NCBI GenBank assembly: GCA_011009095.1
Contig: VTPC01091030.1
Location: 105,951-169,950, forward strand
DNA: 64,000 nt
Source of the DNA: Ignelater luminosus
Lineage: Eukaryota; Arthropoda; Insecta; Coleoptera; Elateridae
Direction of reading: 5' to 3'
In this document: positions 34,861-46,719 of the stretch, in pieces
Layout: the number at the start of each line of letters is the position of its first letter
Position numbering within the stretch: the stretch's first letter is position 1
The notes under the pieces: generated by a model
Databases searched by the model: none
What the model saw: only the letters and a program-made list of their open reading frames with translations
What the model was told of the DNA's origin: nothing
Made by a program: the position numbers and the translations under genes

Positions 34861-35730
34861 GTAAGTCCAAATCGCTCCAACTTCATTGTAACCAACACCG
34901 CCTTTACCGGTCCCAAGCTCGGATGAGAAAAGAGGGGGCTCCCCTCTGCAACCTGACTGAAGGAACTAAGTGTTTTGATCTCAGGAAGTAGTAACTATGA
35001 ATATCTATCATGAAGGAAGCAGCCCTCCTAGCAAGCTTGGGTGCTATGGACAAATCTCTTATACACCGAAAACATCAATTGATTAAAAGATGACAAAAAG
35101 AAAATCCGTACTGATCAAACTGACACTGAACTGTATGCAACATGGAATAGTAAGAGTATTAACGGAAAAGAGGTGGAGTTTGTGGAAAAAAATGCAGAGA
35201 GCTGGAGTGCAAATCTTAGGTATTACGGAGACCAGAAAAAAGGCCAAGGCTGCAAAGGAATACACAACGATGCAATCCTATACATTCTGGGATGGCAAGA
35301 AGAAAAATGGCTCAGGCTGGTGTTGCTTGTCTCCTTCTATCACAATTCAAGAATGATCGAACACGAAATTAACTTTCATAGTACTATGCGGCCCTGATGA
35401 AGACGCAACAGCAGAGGTGAAAGATTCTTTCTATGAACAGCTTTAAAGAGTCTATGAAAACAATCACAACGAAGTTGTTGTTATAGGTGATTTAAATGGA
35501 TGAATAGAATGTGCCCCTACAGGTTATGGCGGAGTGCTTTCTAGACACAGAGAACCACACAGAAACAACAACGGGACTAGTATAGTACCTTCTCGTGGTG
35601 GTTCTGACACGCTTAAATACAAACCGAGAACCAACAATGGATTCGACAGCCGCTACATCGACTAGCTGCACACTGAACATTCCAATCAGAAGAAAGAGGA
35701 AGATGCTAGCGCATTTTTGCATCAGTAACC
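34810..35730 (+). mobile_element. LINE 5' part, same family as 26830-29225
   Basis: Carries the same 5' segment and the endonuclease start (AACATGGAATAGTAAGAG near 35130) as the copy at 26830, with roughly 10 percent divergence by eye and broken frames. It ends in the endonuclease region. Its place relative to Gr copy 2 equals that of the other LINE relative to copy 1, so it was part of the duplicated unit. Confidence 0.7.
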
Positions 35731-36570
35731 AGTAACCTCATCAGGGGGCAATCTTTTTCCGAGCCTATATCTACAACGCAACCTATAAGGGCAGAAAACA
35801 AGAAGTTCCACCATCAACAACAGATACGAACAGGTGCAGACCGATCATCTTTACACCGATAAGATGGATGAGATGGCTGTTTGTGGGATCAACACGATGC
35901 AGCAATCTCGTACGCTGCAGAGTGCCCTCTTGCAGTTGTTTCAAAAATCAAGCACCAGTGAGGTTGAGGATTTACGCCTCTCTGCCTTGCCACGGAAGAA
36001 GATCAAATATTCATAGACTCACAATAATCAACGACCACTGCAGTAGACAAGAAACAAGAAGTACAAAAATCCTCGGCCTCGAACGTAGAAGGAATCCTCT
36101 CTAGGATTCATTAGCAGGTCCACCACAAAGACTCCTCGGGGAACAAAGAAGAAGCGAGTAATCTCACTACAGGGCAACCTATCAGAAGCTGCGCCAAAAG
36201 CAAGTAACGTCCGCTGAAGGAAGCATCATGGCATATCTAGCCGGTACCGCTACAGCAGTACCTTCTTATTGTAGCACGCAATTGAAAGATTGGCAAGTAC
36301 GTTGAAGGACGCTTCAACAGAGACAGACAGCTCATCAAAGCTGCACTAAGCCTCTCAGATCTAAGGGAGAAGACAGGCAGCTCACCAGGAGCTGCACTAG
36401 GTCCCGGGTGTAATGGAGAAGACAAGGCAGCTTATAGGAAACTGTAGCAACAAGGCAGCTCATCAAAACTGCACCAAAGATACTCTTATCAAGAGGAATC
36501 AATTTTGTCAAGGTTTACTCAAAATTAGACCTGAACAGAAACTATCAATGGAAATTATTATCTCAAAGAT
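35731..36570. other. Unclassified stretch with a small tandem repeat
   Basis: No gene recognised. From 36328 to 36480 a unit like GGCAGCTCATCAAAGCTGCA, itself partly palindromic (GCAGCT/AGCTGC), occurs four times at uneven spacing (about 28-50 bp). Confidence 0.4.
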
Positions 36571-36579
36571 AAATTTATC

Positions 36580-36720
36580 AACTATTAGATACTGTAAGAG
36601 TGATATCAGGTAGGTCCAAACTACTCCGAATCCAATATAGCCAACAGGGTGGCGTCTGCTCACCTAAAACGTTTGACTACATTTATAAATAGATTTCTAG
36701 AAAATAGAAATTATGAATGG
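36580..36720 (+). repeat. Fifth copy of the AGGTAGGTCC LINE 5' motif
   Basis: AGGTAGGTCCAAACTACTCC at about 36609 is followed by GTCTGCTCACCTAAAACGTTT, like the flanks of both Gr blocks (24274 and 32290) and the LINE starts (26850, 34858). It marks a 5' fragment of the same repeat family. Confidence 0.55.
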
Positions 36721-36929
36721 CGTTAGTAGTTAACTGGGGGACACGAAAGGAGTTTTCACGAAGATTGCGTTCAAAGAGTTAAACAGTGTATCTGATCTCC
36801 AAGTTGAGAGCAATCGGGCGTCTCCTGGAAATGATTTAGTCGGCCAATTTTTCCAAAATTGGATTACCAGAAAAAAAAGGAAAGTGAAGAAGAAATGAAA
36901 AACCAACGGTTTCTTTCAAGACCAACCCT

Positions 36930-37280
36930 CTTGACAACGAATATCTGTATATAAAGAAATTGTATTATCTGACATATGTGATAAAAGGAGAGAAGACAGA
37001 GAAAGACTGGAAAAGACGAAATAATAAAGAGCTAATGTCGTTGTACAACGAACCCACCATCACAAGGTTCTCTAAATCGGAAAGGATTAGATGGTTAGGG
37101 CATGTCGAGAGAATGCCAAGCTGGAGAATGCCCAAACTAGTTTTTCACAGAAAGTTAATAAGCCCAAAAAGGAGAGAAAGACCGAGAGAAAGATGGCGGG
37201 ACAAGGCGAAGGAAGACCTGAAGTGCATTAAAGTAAAAGACTGGAAGAAAAAAGTACTAAACAGGTAGGAATGGAAGAAG
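36930..37280 (+). mobile_element. LINE tail fragment
   Basis: The frame at 36960-37268 contains RIRWLGHVERMPSWRMPK and a basic 3' segment, the typical end of RTE/CR1-like LINE polyproteins. The rest of the element is missing. Confidence 0.65.
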
Positions 37281-37379
37281 ATAACTCTGTAATAAAAATG
37301 TAATTTTGCGTTAATAATAAAAATAGCCAAATAGTCGTAGATCAAATATAGAAAATATGAAGCATGCTTTAGAGAGGCC

Positions 37380-38570
37380 TCACGACAGTACGGTAGTTCT
37401 ATCTTTGTTAACCCCCCGACTGTTCTTTCAACTTCTCTAACTTGTAATAACGATATTGAAATTCTTACTGTTGCGGTAAAAGGGTGCACATTCATGTCCA
37501 TGTATAAACCACCCAACGCCAGCTTTGACTTTCAAGAACCATATAACTTTATCAACCGGAAATACCAGATCATAATGGAAGATTTCAACTGCCATAGCAC
37601 CGCGTGGGGTTACAATGAAACCGACAAAAATGGGTAGGACTTGGGTTGAACAAAAGGAGCTAAAATTGATCCATGATACTATTAGTAAAAGTATACAGCA
37701 CCACCAAAGATTTGGGTCTAACAAACCTACTAAAATGCTTACTCCAAAACCGTCGTTTCTACGCCACCCTTCAATCGAAGAACAGTCGATAGAGGAACCA
37801 GAAGAACGGCTTTCCATAAGGAAGTGTACTTGCATCACTTGTTTATAATTTATACAGATACATCAACGATATAATATATAATCCTGAAACGAAGCGTTTC
37901 ATATATGCTGATGACATTGCCACAGTGTCTCAGAGGAGAAGTTTCAAAGAGATACAATGTAGATTATTGGTCGTTTGGAAGAGCTAGCAGACGGGAACTT
38001 ATTGAAACCTTAAGAAAACTCAGGTACCATCTTAATAATCGCCAGGCGAGGAGAAGACTAAACATAACGTGATAGGGACAACCTTTGAAACACTGCACCG
38101 AACCAAAATACTTAGGAGTCAAGTTGAACCGTACACAATCAGGACATCAAGGCAAAAATTAAGTCTAGGAATAATATAATTGGCAAACTGACTAGTACCT
38201 CTTAGAGAGCTCAACCAAGTGTGCTTCGAATCTCTGCTTTGGCCTTATGTTTCTCAACTGTGGAATACTCAGCTCCATTATGGGATTGCTCTGCACACAC
38301 CCATATAGTTGATTGTTCAATAAATGACACTGGATGTTTAAAATCCACTCCAACAGATAAAATTTACTCCATCACAGGTATTTCCCTTCCATTCATTAGA
38401 AGAAAGGTTGCTTCGGAAGTTGAGAGAAAGAAGCAAGCAACTGATCCAAGACATTGCTTGTTTGGACAACAGAGGTATCAAACAAGATTAAAATCTAGAA
38501 AAAGCATTATAAATTCTACGGATCTTCTAACAATTACTGATCTGAGCTTAAAAATAATATTTGATTAGAG
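37380..38570 (+). mobile_element. Jockey/R1-group LINE remnant, internally deleted
   Basis: At 37440-37660 the plus strand encodes endonuclease-like sequence (SMYKPPNASFDF, then a DFNCHSTAWGYNETD segment). After a jump, from 37890 come SYMLMT-type polymerase remains and the tail VLRISALALCFSTVEYSAP, then DTGCLKSTPTDKIYSITGI. The polymerase centre is largely lost and frames are broken. Confidence 0.65.
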
Positions 38571-38878
38571 CGGGAAGACTTCGAAGAAACTAGTAGCTTG
38601 GTAGCATCTTCTAGGAAATTGAAAAAACCTATTGCTGGCAAAAGATCAACCGGACTCAAAAGTAATGTTGGTGCACAGAGATTGATTGCCTGCAAAAGAC
38701 CAAATGAACTAGAAAGGCTGATCGGTTTGGAAAGTTCAAAAATTCTTATTTGTAGAATTTATTCATTGGCTTAAGACTGTTGCAGTCAAGAATCAAGTCA
38801 TATCCTACTGACTGACTGTAAAAGACTATACATTAAGACAACAAATACAAAATGACAACTTAGACAATAAGTTCTTAC

Positions 38879-39838
38879 CACTCGATTAACTCTTTCAAGG
38901 ATAACTGTGTACGCAATTATCCCCAAAATACTTCCACAACATCTTATAGTGAGTAAAGTATCCGATTCTCCTGAAGTATGGGAAACAATTACCAAAGTAT
39001 ATATGTTGAATATTAACATTGCAATCAACAGCATCCAATAAAGTAGAAAAGACGGATTTATAAACATATTCAGTTGTCTGTAATTACAAACTAAGGCCTT
39101 GTAGAGCCTATTAATGTCTTTAAGATGGGTTTCAAGAGAGAAATCTTTTGGTATTACGTCAATAATGTCTGTTTTCAAATTGTTCTTCATTAATAATATC
39201 GTCTTTACGTGTTTAAAACATGACAACAGTAAGACTCGATAAAAATTACTCGCTTGCATAAACTGAAATACTGTTATTGCCTGTATGTATGTATTTAGAA
39301 ACATCGTAATTATCGATAGTATATTCCATCTAGATTCATGATATTCTCCAAACGCATAGATCAAAACGCTGATGTCATTCAAAATTACCAAAATTATAAG
39401 TATATGGCTCCTTATTATGAAGAATTTTGTAGTTTGAGTGGATAAAAGCGTATGAACACCATAATCGTGCCTTTTTTCAATTATAATCGACAATCCATTC
39501 AATTCAATCAATTTTTGATTATTCTTCATTATTCCTGCTGCGTTCGTTATAATTGAGGCAAAGCAAAATAATGTTTCTGTTGATATTAGAAGCATTTTCT
39601 TTCTATCCACACCATAATAAATTACTTCAAAGCAACAGTTTGCTATGTTTAATGCAATGGGTACAATCATGAAAGTGGACACCACTAACAGTAGACGTGA
39701 CTTAGTAAATCTGGCTATAGGATCAGGTTTTCTCGAATGTGGACATGTTATATGCATTGGGGAAGAACCATATATGGAACCCATAAGCAATAAGGGTCTT
39801 AATACGCAAGCTACACAATCACTCTTGTCGGTATGCAT
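38879..39838 (-). CDS. Gustatory receptor long first exon (orphan 1)
   Basis: The exon encodes 320 aa and ends ...LERVNRV just before GTAAGA, in phase 0, at the same protein position as the donors of the complete Gr genes. Its start (SDCVACVLRPLLLMGSIYG) and the segment IIEKRHDYGVHTLLSTQTT show close kinship to copies 1 and 2. Several hydrophobic helices are present and no stop interrupts it. No 3' exon with the TY-x5-QF motif was seen between it and copy 2; the DNA behind it is LINE debris. It may splice to the 3' exons at 32976-32634 as an alternative first exon. Otherwise it is a truncated gene. Confidence 0.78.
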
Positions 39839-39860
39839 TTGTGTCCGTTTTAAGAATTAA

Positions 39861-42800
39861 AGGATAATGGCGACTTTCGTTCGTTTTTAAGCGTACTATT
39901 GAATTAATTTCTGTTTGTGAAAACAAAATTTAATAATGTAAATGAAAGTAAATAAAATTAGAAATGTATTATAGTAATTGGATCTTCAAGGGTAAAGAGA
40001 GACTGATTTAGTGTAATTATATGTTATTTTAACTTGAAACATTTTATTTTTGTGTTAGTTTCTCGTTTAAATGCTATTGATTCAATAAAATCAAAATTTC
40101 AACTGAACGATTTTATAGACAGCGCAACGTTTTTTCAGTTTAACCGAAACTGTGAGATACCGATGTTAAGAAAGTTACGGGGTATGTTCAGAAAACACTA
40201 AATCCACTAGTATTAATGCGTTGCCTTCCTAACAATTGACGTCCCAATAATCTTCTGTCCTTGCACCAACATTGCGTACGTACTTTAGGATCAGTTTGTT
40301 TTCTACGTTTTTATACTCTCACACCTTCTTTTCATATTTCATTTGTTATAATATCTCTTTACCCCAGAGGCCAGAAGGTCGTCCATCCTAATTTGTCAAA
40401 AATTCGGCCGCCAACTATATAATCCCAAAACCCAAAATAGGGTGAAGAATCAAATCAAGTCAAGAGGATTCGATCCAATGGCACAGTGTTTACCACGACG
40501 CGACCTTGAAGTGAAAAGACAAGTTGCGACATCACCTAGATTTGGTGCAACGGCTCAGCAACACCATTCTAAGCTGCTACCATAGACGTGAACTGTCCAC
40601 AGGAAAATCATTTTCAACCATCAGAAAAAGTGTATGACTTACTAGGCATCCCTTGTGCAGGCGCTTGCTTGAGATTCTTAAGGGGTGAGCGGACATCCCC
40701 TGCCAGCACTTTTTAGGAAACGCCTAGAACCTACCCTTCCAGTCGTAAAACATCTTGGAAAATATTTTGCTTGTATATGGATACGGTACGGTAAGGCGCA
40801 AGTTGCCTAGAAACCAAGAACTGATCTCGGCAGATCAGATTGTAACTAGCAACCCTACTCTGGCTGTCCCATTTAGGAATAAATATTGAATGTCAGAGAA
40901 GCCAACTCTTTATCTCTCCAACTCTTAGCTAATAGTAACCCATTCAATGCCACAGCATCTAAGAAAACCGCGGATCACCACCTCCTGAGCTAGCAGCTTG
41001 AAAACCCGTACCCAAACTCTTCGCAACACGTAAATCTTTTGCCTGCACGCACCAATGTCAGCAGACAGCAAGTTCATAGCAACGCTAACCATTCAACGTC
41101 TTTGCCTTACACAAATATAATAATTCGACCAGGAAGGTCGACAGAAATTCCTTTTACACTTGTCTCAATGCACTCAACAGCCGCTGCCATTCAGGATTTC
41201 CGCACAGTTCAGTACAACAACGCGATAATTACAAATAAAGTGAATTTGTTTACACAACCCAATTTTACAAATGACACACATAGTCGACTATACTTTAGAT
41301 TTTGATTTTCGACAGCAAGATGGTGACAGCAGCAAGCGCTTCTAACAAAGACAGTAGAAGACCTGGAAAGCGCCTTTATGTTAAGCTGAAAAGCAATTCT
41401 TCCTGCTGCGCTTTAGGGAAGAAAACAAGATGTGACATCGGCCGTTCGAGAATCGAAGATCGTGACTCTGCAAAACCACAACCAAAAACAAGACAGCTAA
41501 GTACCGCGGCTTTGCTTGATCCGACTTCGAAAACTGAGGCAGGATCGTAAGACAACCTAGATTCAGACCCAAATGCAGGCATTGTCCTCAGCCTCACTAC
41601 TGTAGAGACCGTCTTGAGTTAGATTCTGCAAGCCGGTAACCAGGGAAACAGTGAAGAGGCTTCTTCCGACTTGAATTAACAAAGAAGAGCAATCAGGATG
41701 CAAGAATGATGTTGCTGTTCTAGCCAACCAACCGATATCAAACCCTGCTGGGTAGAAGAACGACACACGGTTCCGTGTAGTGTCCGTTCGGTGCAAACGT
41801 CTGCAGTGGTCCCTCCCGCTCCTTACCCGGTACTATGCACTGGCCCGTATCAGGTGCATCCGGCCCCCCTGGCAATCTTTATTCTGAGGGACGAAGGCCC
41901 AGTAGTGGCGCAGGCCCCCGGTGCCGGTGTCCCTTTCTACCCGCGTACGTCGTTGCTTAGGGGGAGAGGTGCGACTATTAGCGCGGGTGTTTGATTCCCG
42001 TGCTCTCTCGGGTGTCCGTACTCCGAACGCGTCCCGGGCCGCGGCGCAAGTAGATTTACGGCCCCGAAGTCCCCTTCACCACTGTCACGGTCTACTTCTA
42101 GCGGCCGCTACCGAGCTCACCCTTTACACCACGCTAGTAGAGGTGTGGCTCTAAAAACCGTTTGCTATGCCAAATGCCGAACCACCACCAAGTAATCGCG
42201 AGTTAAAGTTCACCTTCCGCGACGTACGCTTTTCACTTCTACATCCGCTACCAATTGATATCTAACCATATCCATTGCCCCTGTCACGGCACCCAGCATG
42301 GCCTTCAACCACCAACCACACGGCAAGACACCAGCTCGACAGAAGATGAGCACCTTACCAACACCACAGCTATGTGCGCCAGGGTCAATGACCCCAACGT
42401 CAACACTTCGCTTTACATCACCATGGGCCAACCCATCAAGACAAAAACCGCCAGACAACAACCACCGATGCGCCACCAAACCGTCGCAAGCTCCTCCAGC
42501 AACCGATGCCCTAAAAAAACACAACAGAAAACCCTCAAAACGAAAAGTTCATCAAGCGCCGCCCACCAGAGACCGTCCACCACCAACAGCACTTCAGGTA
42601 CTAACTCCAATCGCAGCCGTTCACATTCAGATATCACACAGGTGAACCCGGACGCCGCCGACTGAACATCTATGCTGCAGGGTACATAACTCCAACATCC
42701 ACTTAGGTGCCAATGAAAGCAAACATTGCACGTATGCTACCTCGCAACAAATGAACAATTTCCAGCAGGCTGAAAAAGCTACAGAAAGTAGTTTATAACG

Positions 42801-43430
42801 GCCTCCCCCCTTCGGCGAGAAAACAACCTTGACATCATCATCATCATCATTCAGCTTTCTCTGCATCTCTCAAAGCTCCATTTAGTTCACTCTAATCTTG
42901 CAGAACCGGATCAGTTTTTAGACATGCTGTCCAGAAATCCTATTGGTGACTGGACAACCACCGAAAGCGACATGTTACTACTTCCGCGAGCTACAGTCAA
43001 CATGCTGCTCAGCGAAGACAGATCACCGTTGCGTGTGCAAAAGCAGCTACCACTACAAAATCAATAGCTGAATAAGGCACTCAAACCTTTAGTTTGAAAA
43101 CAACCCACAGAGCGCTTGAGACGTCCAACTGTCAACGGCTGTATTTGGCGTATAAGGAAGAATTTTATGCCCTGGCTTATGACAAAAAAACAAACGTTGT
43201 TATTAAGAACGTGGTGATAGGTGCAGAGTGGTAGTTACGCAGATGAAAATTGAAACCAACAGAATTATTTATTACCCGCATTGATAGATATTGGGAGGAT
43301 CAAGCCAATAAGCTGTAATCTAAGTCGCTACGATTTGGCATCTGTATCTTTAACAGAATCATGAATAAATTGAACCGTTGGTGGCCCAATTCACTCATGG
43401 TTTGTGCACGTACGTTGATTAGGTATTCTA
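39861..43430. repeat. Unclassified region, GC-rich in its right half
   Basis: The first ~300 bp are ordinary AT-rich flank of the Gr exon. From about 40200 the DNA looks repeat-like, and from 41780 to 42660 it is strongly GC-rich. A plus-strand frame at 42255-42665 (136 aa) is rich in Ser, Thr, Gln and Asn and has no domain; it could be the ORF1 start of a Jockey-type LINE, with the GC-rich stretch as its 5' promoter region. I do not recognise it firmly. A short CAT/TCA microsatellite is at 42836-42850. Confidence 0.35.
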
Positions 43431-43504
43431 GCAATTATTGCGGAATACCGCAAGTACTGCACAAAAAAATATTTAACGCCACATCAATTAAATAGTAAAC
43501 TTAC

Positions 43505-44464
43505 CACATTTTGCAACCCTTGAAGTGTACTCAGCACATAGAAAATAACTAGGCCCGAAACATACATTTGCAGCTCCAATTCATTAAATCCATCGATTAC
43601 CAGATCAGAATTCCCAGAAAGTCTAATAGTAATAATTAGGAAAGCATTGAAAATAAGCATCGCAATAGCAGTTATCATCCAGAACACGACCGCTGGATCA
43701 CAGAAAGTACCCCAACAGCTGATATTAAAAACAACCGATGAATGTATTTTTCTCACAAGAACTATTGAATCTTCCAAATGTATCTTATAATTGCTTCCAA
43801 TTTTATTCAGCATTTGCGCTTTTAGATTTCCTTGATATTTATGCATTATTGCCATATTTAATTTTGTATTTCCCAAGTAGATCATAACAACCATTGCGTC
43901 CGCATAAAAACCATATACTGTAGAGAATCTTTGGATAAATTTAAAATTTTCTGTAAAGTTTGTAGGAAGTGTATAGAAGAAATAAAAAATTAAACAAACT
44001 GCTATGAAGAAGCAATTTAAAAATGAATGGAGACGTAGCTTCTTAACGTCTTTATCTTGTAAAAGGGCTTGCGATCCAAGCCATTTGTAAGCTTTGAGAA
44101 TTCTATCTAACCTTATAAAGATATTTCTAGCACATTCAACGTGCTTTAAAGCAATGATCATGCAAACAAGCGATCTCATATAAAAGAGCAAGGTAGTTAC
44201 AACCGTTAAAAATGTTAAGACATCCGTTTTAGTATTTAATGGTAACTTGATGGAATAAATACAATACATGCATCCAGATATAAATATAATGATAATCGAG
44301 ATTGATGCAATCAAAGGATATTTAGAGCAAATAACTTGAACTTGATTTGTGGATTTTGCATGAGAGCACTTTAACAACAAACATGGGAAGCCAACTAGTG
44401 ATGAGAACCATAAAATTGGTGCAAAAGCACAAGACACACAATTTTCATAAATCTTGTAGAACAT
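43505..44464 (-). CDS. Gustatory receptor long first exon (orphan 2)
   Basis: A 320-residue open exon starts MFYKIYENCVSCAFAPILW and ends ...TLQGLQNV directly before GTAAGT, phase 0. The NCVSC segment near the start and the CxHAK segment at about residue 33 are shared with the other exons of the locus. Multiple hydrophobic helices fit the 7tm_7 family. It is well diverged from the others, so it is an older duplicate. No 3' exons follow within the next several kb; repeat-like DNA starts there. The same two readings apply as for orphan 1: alternative first exon or truncated gene. Its intact frame favours the first. Confidence 0.76.
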
Positions 44465-45850
44465 TTTTGAAAGGTAAAACCTTTATCGATGTAGACGTAA
44501 GAGATTCGTGACCATAACCATTGGTTTTACTATTAGAAGGTAAACAAGAGGAGAATTACTTTATAAATAAACATTAGTGTAATGAAGATATCGTTTGGTT
44601 TTTTGTAGAAGTCATTTATTACATAGAGAAATAAAGAACTTTGTTTCACGCTTTTTCTTGAATTCATAAATTTATCTCTACATGCAAGTAACGGACTGAC
44701 AATCATTAAGAAAAAAAAATTCAAAACAGATATCTAGGAATAATTTTAAATGATGTTTGTTATCGTCTTTAATTCGGATGAAACATTCTCACTTGATAAG
44801 GCGAGTGGTGAGTCTCGGTTGCTTGGCTTGGCCATGGATCCTCAGGTTGGAAAGAAAAGTTATGTGTGTACTGCACTGAAATGACAGTTTTTCAAAAAAT
44901 TTCAATTCTTGATGTTTGATTTTCACTTTAAGATATTTTTGAAATCTTCTTAGGGAATACTAATAATAATAGTAAATATCTAGAGAGATTAAGTTACGCT
45001 TGATGTATGTACACAATAATAACCTTGCTTTGAGTCTAATGACCCACTAGAGTTTACTGTACAGTTAGTATTATTGATATTCAATAATTAGCTCTAAAGC
45101 ATTAAAACGATAAGTACGTAAGTAAGTAAATATTGCCTAGCTGCAATGGGTTGTAGACATCAAGGTCAAACCACCAAAAATAAAAAATAAAGAAGATTAA
45201 ACGCTCCGATTATAGCTCGAGTCAGCGAACGACAAGAAGTTAAACTCTGTGGTCTCCTATATGACTTGGAATTATAGCACAAGACTACATTGCAATTCCT
45301 GTCGGCCAAAAAATTAACACGAAGACAGCCATGCCAATTTAGGCTGTCGATGATGGTAAATGCGTGGCTTCTTGTCCATAGTAGAGAAAAAATGCCCATT
45401 ATATCAGCAAATAGATTGAAGACAATTATGTGCCCAACTGAAACGGTTCGTATGCAGCTCACATTAATATCAACAATTTTCGAAGCCTCACTTTCGCTTG
45501 TAGACACCAATTTCCTGCAGTATCAGAAATTCCTGATCAGGCTTTATTGGCGGCGTCCGACTGGCATTAAAACGAGACTATCAACCAATGGAATAATAGG
45601 GATAAGGAAGACTCACCTCATGGCGTGCTGAAGACTGCAACAATTATGGTAACTTTAAAACTGAAAACAAAATTGTTCCTGTTATTTACATGAGGTTTTA
45701 GTTATACAGTTTTTTGGATGTGTTGAGATAAGAAAGATAGAAAGACACTATTTTTACCATTTCCGAGCAAGATAAGCAACTGTGCTGAGTTTATGTTGAA
45801 TTCCATGACTACACATACACTGATACCCTCCGCCAATCCTACAAGACAAG
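44465..45850. other. Upstream flank of Gr orphan 2 and unclassified DNA
   Basis: AT-rich flank with no recognised promoter. Overlapping plus and minus frames around 45166-45631 match no family I know and are probably chance. Confidence 0.35.
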
Positions 45851-46520
45851 AGTTTTTCTTTTTACAATAAATTTAATCTGCTCGTAAAACCAGACATCGA
45901 TCGCGTAAAGCGACATTCCAAGCCAGAGATGATAAACAATTTTTTTAATTATTTGAAGTTAGAGTAATGATGGGATCGTTTCCCAGCACTTGGAAAAAGG
46001 CAACAGTTGTCATGATTTACAAACCCAGTACTACCCACCAACCCTCCTTTACGTCATAGGCAAATTTTTCGAAGGATATGGTAAGTAGGCTCCGAAAATT
46101 CTTGGACACCCCAACCTCCTCCCAGACTATCAGATCAAATTTAGATTCACCACTGACCTTATTCTCTGCCTTCACACTATCGCGCATCGTCACGATAGTT
46201 TCCAAATGCCGACGCAGAGTAACAGCCACCTTTGTGGACATCAAGCAGGTCTTTGACAAGATCTCTTAGCCATCGTGATCCCCCCCTGCTAAGTCCGGCT
46301 AGCAGCTACCTGCCTATCCGTCAACATCGCTTTCCCAAAAGTCCAGTATTTAATTCCTCTTATTCATCTTTTACTGTAACGACATTTTCTCCCCGAGAAG
46401 CCCAATATCTTCTTCTCCCAATTCACGACGACATGGCCCTGTGGATAACGTCTCACAAATCCGCCAAGGGATCGAGTAACCTGGTGTTTCAGTTTTACAT
46501 CGTTTTACTGGACGAGTAAT
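45850..46520 (+). mobile_element. Jockey-clade LINE remnant, reverse transcriptase part
   Basis: Plus-strand pieces include FPSTWKKATVVMIY-type sequence near 45980, KGMVSRLRKFLDTPTSSQ near 46070, FVDIKQVFDKI near 46230 and LHDDMALWIT near 46425 (in place of the FADD box). The order and motifs are those of a Jockey polymerase, broken into several frames. Confidence 0.65.
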
Positions 46521-46719
46521 CATTTTTCCTAAACGAAGAGTTTTCAAATATTTCCAATCATCAATGCCAATGATTCACAAAGAAAGTTTGATAGATTTTT
46601 AATTATTTCAGTAATGAAAGCATAGTTATTCGAAAAAAAAAACTAAAAAGGAAAGACAGGGGGACGATTTAGTGTCTTAACCCTGAAAATCATAAAGCTT
46701 GCAACAACACAAAGCCTCG

